8,515 nt of DNA from Gorillibacterium sp. (lineage in GTDB: Bacteria > Bacillota > Bacilli > Paenibacillales > NBRC-103111): positions 1 through 8,515 of the forward strand of contig JAIMBU010000078.1 of the NCBI GenBank assembly GCA_023511325.1, given 5' to 3'. The notes beneath the pieces were generated by a model. The model worked only from the letters and a program-made list of their open reading frames with translations, was not told where the DNA came from and did no database searches. Within the stretch, counting starts at the first letter, position 1. Each line of letters opens with the position of its first letter. Made by a program: the position numbers and the translations under genes. Below, piece by piece: positions 1 to 4,816 of this stretch.

Positions 1-871
1 GGTGCGTGTCACTCTCCGTGATTTGTTTGACCGGGACAGTAGCGACAAGGGAATCGCCCTCCAACCGATATTCCAGCGGAATGGAAAATTTCGGTTTGCT
101 CGAAATCCCCCCAGCCTCCTCTAATCCGTTCGCTTGATTATCCAGAGCTAGATCCTCCGCGGTATAACCCGATTTGACGAAGGCATCTAGCATCTTTTTC
201 ATCACCAACTGCTTCTTGATCTGATCATCGAGGCGCTCAAGTACGCCCTCTTTGGTTTTACTGGGATAATACCGTGCTGATACGTACTTGGAAAGAGTGG
301 CGTCAAGCTTGCTGAGTACCTTCTCCTCCAGTCTTTCCTTAGTAATGTATTTGGGCAACGCATCAATTCCCAGCGACATATCCCCCAGCGTGTACGTAAT
401 GCGCACGCCGTCTTTAATACTCTCAGCCGCAAATTGTTGCTTACTGATGCTCTGCGTGAAGTTGGGGTAGGTGTCAATGGTGCCGATTGAATCGCGAAAG
501 GAGAGGGTAAGCTGAGACGACAAAACCTCTTTCTCGTAGGGTGATGCCTGCGCATCCTCATTGCGATTCACCGGGTTACTGTACCAGACCTGCTTGCTCC
601 GTTTATCCATTACCGCTACTTCCGTTGTCTCCGGTTGATAGTAAAGAGCTAGATTGGTATTCTCAGCCACCAGATCCATACCTGCAACACCTTGCCCAGA
701 ATCGGGTAGAGTGGTTAGTTCTTTACCAGACGCAAGCTCAGTTGTCACTTGCTCGTATACAGCTGCCTTCACGGCAGGTGCTCCGTGATTGATGTAGAAC
801 AGGACACCGGCAAACATGCCGCCAAGCACGGCACAGACCAGCACCGTATACAGGGTTTTTCTTTTCTTCAC
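1..871 (-). CDS. Membrane-anchored extracytoplasmic protein, probable DUF5696 family (N-terminal part, truncated by window edge)
   Basis: The first 290 residues are visible, and the frame is still open at base 1. The start is the GTG at 871-869, placed 8 bases after a near-perfect AAAGGAGG (887-880); no competing start has such a site. The N-terminus is basic (MKKRKT), followed by one hydrophobic segment at about residues 8-27. There is a cysteine at residue 13, but valine precedes it, so it is not a lipobox. The rest is soluble and extracytoplasmic: a beta-rich stretch (about 65-175, including the patch QVWYSNP at 94-100), then a charged helical section (about 178-250), then beta again. It is the last visible gene of the operon, 14 bases after the YIP1 gene. 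From memory, proteins starting this way beside YIP1 and CUT1 permease genes in Paenibacillus are annotated DUF5696, a family without known function. That assignment rests on context and general resemblance and is moderately sure. The catalytic or binding part, if any, lies outside the window. Confidence 0.7.
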   Translation of the reverse strand, partial: MKKRKTLYTVLVCAVLGGMFAGVLFYINHGAPAVKAAVYEQVTTELASGKELTTLPDSGQGVAGMDLVAENTNLALYYQPETTEVAVMDKRSKQVWYSNPVNRNEDAQASPYEKEVLSSQLTLSFRDSIGTIDTYPNFTQSISKQQFAAESIKDGVRITYTLGDMSLGIDALPKYITKERLEEKVLSKLDATLSKYVSARYYPSKTKEGVLERLDDQIKKQLVMKKMLDAFVKSGYTAEDLALDNQANGLEEAGGISSKPKFSIPLEYRLEGDSLVATVPVKQITESDTH

Positions 872-879
872 AGGTGCGG

Positions 880-888
880 CCTCCTTTA
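880..888 (-). promoter_or_regulatory. Ribosome binding site overlapping the upstream stop codon
   Basis: TAAAGGAGG on the minus strand contains the TAA stop of the YIP1 gene (888-886) and a full Shine-Dalgarno AAAGGAGG. It lies 8 bases before the GTG start at 871. It fixes the start of the last gene and implies that ribosomes finishing YIP1 reinitiate there. Confidence 0.85.
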
Positions 889-1506
889 CGTACGAAAAAT
901 GATCTCGCGATAAACGTTAATGATAAACTCGTATATTTGCTGCATCATACTGAATAAGAGCGATCCGAGAAAAACGATGATCAGCATGACAAGGATGGTC
1001 AGGAACATGGTCAGAATCGTCTTGGCTACCGTGTATTGATGTACGGTCATGATGCCGACAAACAGCAGTCCGATAAACCAGATTGTCGCGAATGTGTTCA
1101 ACAAGTAATAAAATGCTGTTTCCTCCTGAACCATGAATCGACTGGCAAAAGTCATCGGCAGATAGATCAGGATGAGCGGAATGAGCGCGTAGGCAGTAGC
1201 ATTCATAATCTCGATTAGCTTTCCCTCTCCGTCCATCAGGGTCGTTATCGACCAGTTGGCGATGCACCAGAGGAAGAATGGAAGCACGATATAGATCAGC
1301 TCACTTACACTGTTGAGCTGCCGTGGATCGTTGAAGTTGACCAGAAATCCAGCAAACTGTTTTTGTAAAATAATCGTAATGACCAGAAGGAACAGTACAG
1401 CAAAGGCAACCCGCAGCTTCCCCTTGCCTTCATATTTCATATCCCAGAATCCGTCGAACGGGTGCACAATCACGTGCAAGGGAAACTTAATAAAATCTTG
1501 CTTCAC
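886..1506 (-). CDS. YIP1-family integral membrane protein
   Basis: A 206-residue protein that is mostly membrane. Hydrophobic helices lie at about residues 32-48, 67-87, 103-122, 135-155 and 162-190. The N-terminal 30 residues look cytoplasmic and contain HPFDGFWDMKYEGKG, a 'P..gf..mk.e.kg' opening common in bacterial YIP1 proteins. The segment GEGKLIEIMNATAYALIPLI at 93-112 matches the family's hallmark pattern: small and polar residues before helix 3, then a Y-x-L-x-P. The start is GTG (1506-1504), 9 bases after AAAGGAGGG; the next Met is at residue 23, past the conserved opening. The gene begins inside the end of the NHL gene with a 20-base overlap. Bacterial YIP1 proteins have no settled role. 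Eukaryotic members act in membrane traffic, and that should not be transferred. In this operon it may be a membrane scaffold or chaperone for the neighbouring surface proteins (inference). Family call fairly sure, role unknown. Confidence 0.88.
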   Translation of the reverse strand: MKQDFIKFPLHVIVHPFDGFWDMKYEGKGKLRVAFAVLFLLVITIILQKQFAGFLVNFNDPRQLNSVSELIYIVLPFFLWCIANWSITTLMDGEGKLIEIMNATAYALIPLILIYLPMTFASRFMVQEETAFYYLLNTFATIWFIGLLFVGIMTVHQYTVAKTILTMFLTILVMLIIVFLGSLLFSMMQQIYEFIINVYREIIFRT

Positions 1507-2947
1507 GGCCCGTCGCCCTCCTTTGTCTCCATTTCTTCGCCGCTTTATAGCTGAAGAACGCCAAAGCAGCCACCAAGAGGAAGGTCATGGCAGTGCCAAA
1601 ATGTTCCTTCATCACTTCTCGGCGATACCGCTTGTAGGCAACGGAATAACTTTTGCGGTCCATACCAAGCTTGAAATAGCTCATGGCCTGCTTATTCTCC
1701 TTCTCCATCAACATCGCTTTGCCAATACCGATATAAGCAATGTCATAGTTGGAGTTGAGTTCAAGCACCTTGACCCAGCTTTTTACCGCTTCCTTGTCTT
1801 CCCCGATGTAATGATTGCGGACTGCTTCATTCACGAGCTTACCAAAGGCAGTCGGTTCAAAGACAATGATATTTGCTTTGCCGCGATCGAGGACAACTTG
1901 GTTATCCCCAGACTGTTCGATGGCTACTGGTGTTTTGAAGGTGCCCACTTGGGTGCCTTTTCCCCCGAAAATATAAAGCAGATGGCCTTCATCATCGTAG
2001 GTGAACACCCGCCCTTGTGTGGTGTCGAGACCACTGTACATTCCGCTGCCAAGCACCTTGATGTCGACGAATTTAGATGGACCAACTACTCTCCGGGAGT
2101 AAAGATCACCTTGCACCTGAAAGTAGCCAAACCGTTTCAACACATCTTCTCCGGAAGGATTAAGCCGCTTGATCGGCTCCTGGGAGCCAACATCGATGTT
2201 GGTGGCATAGACAAAACCCTTGTTATCGATATCTAAATTGGAGAATTCGGTGGGGATAAACAGCGTCATCTGCGCCTTTTGTGCCTTGGTTGAGATCAGG
2301 CGCCAGAAGTAATCTGCGTAATCCCGCCGGATTTTTATCGTACCGACATATCCGAGAAATTTCCCCTTCTCATCAAACTGCATAATTCCTTCGTATACCC
2401 CGCGGGAGACGACATACATCCGTTTGGCCTTATCGACCGTTACTTTTACGGGGGCAAATTTGAAATCCTTAGCCAAGACATCGGACTCTGGATTCTGCAC
2501 GACCTTGAGTAACAGACCCTCTGACGTCAGCACAACAACACGCAGGTTATCTGTATCCGCCACGTAGATATTGCCATCTTCATCAGCAAAGATTCCCCCC
2601 GGATTCTTGAAGGTATCCTGCTTACCCGCATTGTCGAAGGTTTCAATTGTGCGTTTAACCTGCCAATTGGCGTCTAAGACGACAATCCTGGCATTTCCGC
2701 TATCCAAAACGTAGGTATCACCGGATTCTGATATATGCATATCGCTTGGTTCGAGAAAGTCACCGATGCCCAGTTCTGCACCTGTTATGGATCGCGCCGG
2801 TAGATAAGCTGCTGGAGCTGCCACCGCATCGCTCCAAAAATCATAGTTATAGCTTTCATATGGTGCCGAAGCGGCTGCCGCAGGTTTTGTTCCCGTTAAC
2901 AATAGGGAGGCTGCCGCAAGGATAAGAATCCATTTTTTCGCTATCAA
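1487..2947 (-). CDS. Membrane-anchored NHL six-blade propeller protein with TPR-like helices
   Basis: A 486-residue protein. Residues 1-26 form a Sec signal peptide (MIAKKW, hydrophobic core, AAAAS cleavage region). Six NHL-type repeats follow at about 66-104, 113-150, 162-202, 234-274, 291-331 and 337-371. The second is the clearest, with NPGGIFADEDGNIYVADTDN. Six blades make a closed beta-propeller. Residues 372-440 are helical with a TPR-like pattern (YIGIGKAMLMEKENKQAMSY at 405-424). One membrane helix at about 452-470 is followed by the basic tail KKWRQRR, so the propeller and TPR should face outside with the C-terminus in the cytoplasm. The start is TTG (2947-2945), 7 bases after TAGGAGGG; the next Met is residue 70, already within the first blade. 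Propellers of this type bind proteins or glycans. Here it is most likely a surface-exposed binding or assembly subunit of the transport system. Architecture is clear, ligand unknown. Confidence 0.88.
   Translation of the reverse strand: MIAKKWILILAAASLLLTGTKPAAAASAPYESYNYDFWSDAVAAPAAYLPARSITGAELGIGDFLEPSDMHISESGDTYVLDSGNARIVVLDANWQVKRTIETFDNAGKQDTFKNPGGIFADEDGNIYVADTDNLRVVVLTSEGLLLKVVQNPESDVLAKDFKFAPVKVTVDKAKRMYVVSRGVYEGIMQFDEKGKFLGYVGTIKIRRDYADYFWRLISTKAQKAQMTLFIPTEFSNLDIDNKGFVYATNIDVGSQEPIKRLNPSGEDVLKRFGYFQVQGDLYSRRVVGPSKFVDIKVLGSGMYSGLDTTQGRVFTYDDEGHLLYIFGGKGTQVGTFKTPVAIEQSGDNQVVLDRGKANIIVFEPTAFGKLVNEAVRNHYIGEDKEAVKSWVKVLELNSNYDIAYIGIGKAMLMEKENKQAMSYFKLGMDRKSYSVAYKRYRREVMKEHFGTAMTFLLVAALAFFSYKAAKKWRQRRATGREARFY
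1516..1524 (-). promoter_or_regulatory. Ribosome binding site inside the NHL gene
   Basis: AAAGGAGGG on the minus strand lies 9 bases before the GTG start of the YIP1 gene. It sits within the last codons of the NHL gene, where the same bases encode part of the basic cytoplasmic tail (RQRRA). It supports the GTG start and coupled translation. Confidence 0.8.
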
Positions 2948-2954
2948 ATTCGCT

Positions 2955-2962
2955 CCCTCCTA
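2955..2962 (-). promoter_or_regulatory. Ribosome binding site overlapping the permease stop codon
   Basis: TAGGAGGG on the minus strand joins the TAG stop of the second permease (2962-2960) to a Shine-Dalgarno sequence 7 bases before the TTG start of the NHL gene. It is the main reason for choosing this TTG start. Confidence 0.82.
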
Positions 2963-3832
2963 CTCTTTCATTCCTGAAGTGGCCATCGTCTCAATGATCT
3001 TGCTTTGCGAGAAAATAAACAGTGCGATCGGTACACTCATCAGAATGAGCGCCACCGCAGCCCCGGCTCCTGCGCGCGCAATTCCCCCCTGGACAATCTG
3101 GGTGGAGGCAAAATGAAGCGTCTTTAGTTGCTCACTATAAATAAATCCGTTGCCATCGCTACCCCAGAGAATTTGAAACAAGAGGATGATCAGCGTAAGC
3201 CAAGCAGGCTTGACGTTCGGCATGACAATAGTGAAGAAAATCCGGTATTCGCTGGCTCCGTCAATTTTCGCTGCTTCTAGGAGTGCATCAGGAATCTGCT
3301 CCATAAACTGCTTCATGAGGTAGAGCCCAAGTGAGTATGCGAATGCCGGGATGATCACCGCCCAATACGTGTCGATCAAACCCAGCCAGGACATGATCAT
3401 ATAGTTAGGTGTGGCCGTGACGGCAGGCGTAAACATTAGGGAGAGCACAACGATATTAAAGAGAATGATTTTCCCTGGGAAATGATGTTTGGCCAGCGGA
3501 TAAGCAGCAGCCGATGCCAGCAGCACATGCCCCACGATGCCCACGCCAGTGATAAACACCGTATTAAAAATATACCGGGAGAAGGGAACCCACGATTGGC
3601 TAAGCAGGTTGACCAAGTCAGTAAAATTGTTAAACGTCGGGTTATGGACAAAAAGGGTCGGTGGAAATAAGAAGATTTCATCCAACGGCTTGAAGGCGTT
3701 GTTGACCGCGTAGACAAGCGGCAGGATCATGAACATTCCAAACACAAGGAGCAGGATGAATAGAGTCAGATTCCCCATATAGGAACGGTTCACCCGCTTC
3801 TTGGGGCGAAGTCGAATGATCAGGCTACTCAT
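2960..3832 (-). CDS. CUT1-type carbohydrate ABC transporter permease, MalG/UgpE-like subunit
   Basis: A 290-residue inner-membrane subunit, the usual length for the second permease of CUT1 sugar importers. There are six predicted helices, the first at about residues 21-43 and the last at about 257-275. The cytoplasmic loop that docks on the ATPase carries the EAA motif at 186-209: E186-A187-A188, D191-G192 and M204-P205. The region MKQFMEQIPDALLEAAKIDG (173-192) is characteristic of MalG-like subunits. The ATG start at 3832 lies 2 bases after the first permease's stop. Its Shine-Dalgarno is the weakest in the operon, so translation probably depends on coupling with the upstream permease. Together the two permeases form the pore. 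No ATPase gene is present, as in many Gram-positive CUT1 loci that share an MsmX-type ATPase. Substrate class is carbohydrate by family; the exact ligand is not readable. Confidence 0.95.
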   Translation of the reverse strand: MSSLIIRLRPKKRVNRSYMGNLTLFILLLVFGMFMILPLVYAVNNAFKPLDEIFLFPPTLFVHNPTFNNFTDLVNLLSQSWVPFSRYIFNTVFITGVGIVGHVLLASAAAYPLAKHHFPGKIILFNIVVLSLMFTPAVTATPNYMIMSWLGLIDTYWAVIIPAFAYSLGLYLMKQFMEQIPDALLEAAKIDGASEYRIFFTIVMPNVKPAWLTLIILLFQILWGSDGNGFIYSEQLKTLHFASTQIVQGGIARAGAGAAVALILMSVPIALFIFSQSKIIETMATSGMKE

Positions 3833-3834
3833 GC

Positions 3835-4800
3835 TTATTCACCCACCTTTCGCAGCAGCTTTTGGACGATCATATTGGTCACGACCATCAAGATGAACAG
3901 CACAGTAGCAATGGCTGATGCATAACCCATCTCAAACCGCGTTGTGCCAAAGTCGATCAAGTGAGTAACGATTGTTTCTGCTGCATAATTGACACTCGGG
4001 AAACCGGCGAGTGCAATCGACACGTCTGCTACCGCGAAGGAGGTAGTCAGTTGGATGACTGCCCCGAACATCAATTGCGGCCGCATCGAAGGCAAGGTCA
4101 CGTACCAAAGCTCCTGCCAGCGGTTGCGAATTCCGTCTACTGCACCCGCTTCGTATAGCGTCCGATCAACCGTTTGCAAACCCGCGATAAACGTCAGGAA
4201 ACCGGTACCGAGACTGAGCCACAATTGAACAATAATAATGATGGGCAGAATATAACCTTCTGTCTTCAACCAAAGGATTGGCTCAAGGATGAATCCCCAT
4301 TTGATCAGAAGACCATTGGCAATACCATACCGATCACCGGAAAAAATCATCAGCCAAATGAAATATACATTCCCTGATATAGAGGGCGCGTAGAATATCA
4401 ACGTCATAATCGACCGAAGTTTTGGCGACAGCTCATTGATGATCCAAGCAAAGACAAAGCAGGCCACATAACTGATTGGTCCCGTGATCGCAGCGAACAG
4501 CAAAGTATTCTTCAGCGCAATCAGGAACACATCATCTTCTAGAAACAAGCGGGTGTAATTCTGCCAACCAACGAATTTCGGAAATTCCAGCATATTGAAG
4601 TACGTAAAGCTAAGAAAGATGGATATGACAACAGGTAACACCGTAAATAGTGCAAAAAGGATCATGTACGGCGACATCAGAATGTATGAGTGCTTATTCG
4701 CCTTGATCGCCTGCCATTTGATCCCCCACCAGGATTGAGGCTGCGGACGCTTAACGATTTTCTTGCCGATGATTGCTTCTGGTAAAGTGGAATGATGCAC
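3835..4800 (-). CDS. CUT1-type sugar ABC transporter permease, MalF/UgpA/LacF-like subunit
   Basis: A 321-residue inner-membrane subunit, partner of the permease that follows. A basic cytoplasmic N-terminus of about 38 residues precedes six helices, the first near 40-64 and the last near 291-313. It lacks the large extra periplasmic loop of enteric MalF, so it resembles the short UgpA/LacF type. The EAA loop is at 217-237: E217-A218-G219, V221-D222-G223 and L236-P237. Glycine in the third position is an acceptable variant. The start is GTG (4800-4798), 6 bases after AAAGGAGGG; the first in-frame Met after the HH start is residue 42, inside helix 1. Its proline-rich opening is followed by NKHSYILMSPYMILFALF, a typical start of helix 1 in this family. 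It lies 13 bases after the fused binding protein's stop, which makes that protein its likely ligand supplier. Confidence 0.95.
   Translation of the reverse strand: MHHSTLPEAIIGKKIVKRPQPQSWWGIKWQAIKANKHSYILMSPYMILFALFTVLPVVISIFLSFTYFNMLEFPKFVGWQNYTRLFLEDDVFLIALKNTLLFAAITGPISYVACFVFAWIINELSPKLRSIMTLIFYAPSISGNVYFIWLMIFSGDRYGIANGLLIKWGFILEPILWLKTEGYILPIIIIVQLWLSLGTGFLTFIAGLQTVDRTLYEAGAVDGIRNRWQELWYVTLPSMRPQLMFGAVIQLTTSFAVADVSIALAGFPSVNYAAETIVTHLIDFGTTRFEMGYASAIATVLFILMVVTNMIVQKLLRKVGE
3842..3850 (-). promoter_or_regulatory. Weak ribosome binding site of the second permease
   Basis: AAAGGTGGG on the minus strand lies 9 bases before the ATG at 3832. One mismatch (T for A) interrupts the Shine-Dalgarno sequence, unlike the perfect sites elsewhere in the operon. 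It lies within the last codons of the first permease, consistent with coupled translation and matched subunit amounts. Confidence 0.6.
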
Positions 4801-4806
4801 GCGTTA

Positions 4807-4816
4807 CCCTCCTTTA
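4807..4816 (-). promoter_or_regulatory. Ribosome binding site overlapping the binding-protein stop codon
   Basis: TAAAGGAGGG on the minus strand combines the TAA stop of the fused binding protein (4816-4814) with a full Shine-Dalgarno, 6 bases before the GTG start of the first permease. It decides that GTG start. Confidence 0.87.

Noticed and set aside
202..561. A 119-codon minus-strand frame inside the DUF5696-like gene
   Set aside because: It is a different frame of the same strand. The gene frame has a clear start, ribosome site and membrane anchor, and runs without stops across the region.
1313..2236. A 307-codon open frame on the plus strand
   Set aside because: It lies opposite the NHL gene and the start of YIP1, whose repeats, signal peptide and membrane helices are clear. 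It has no ribosome site and no recognisable domain.
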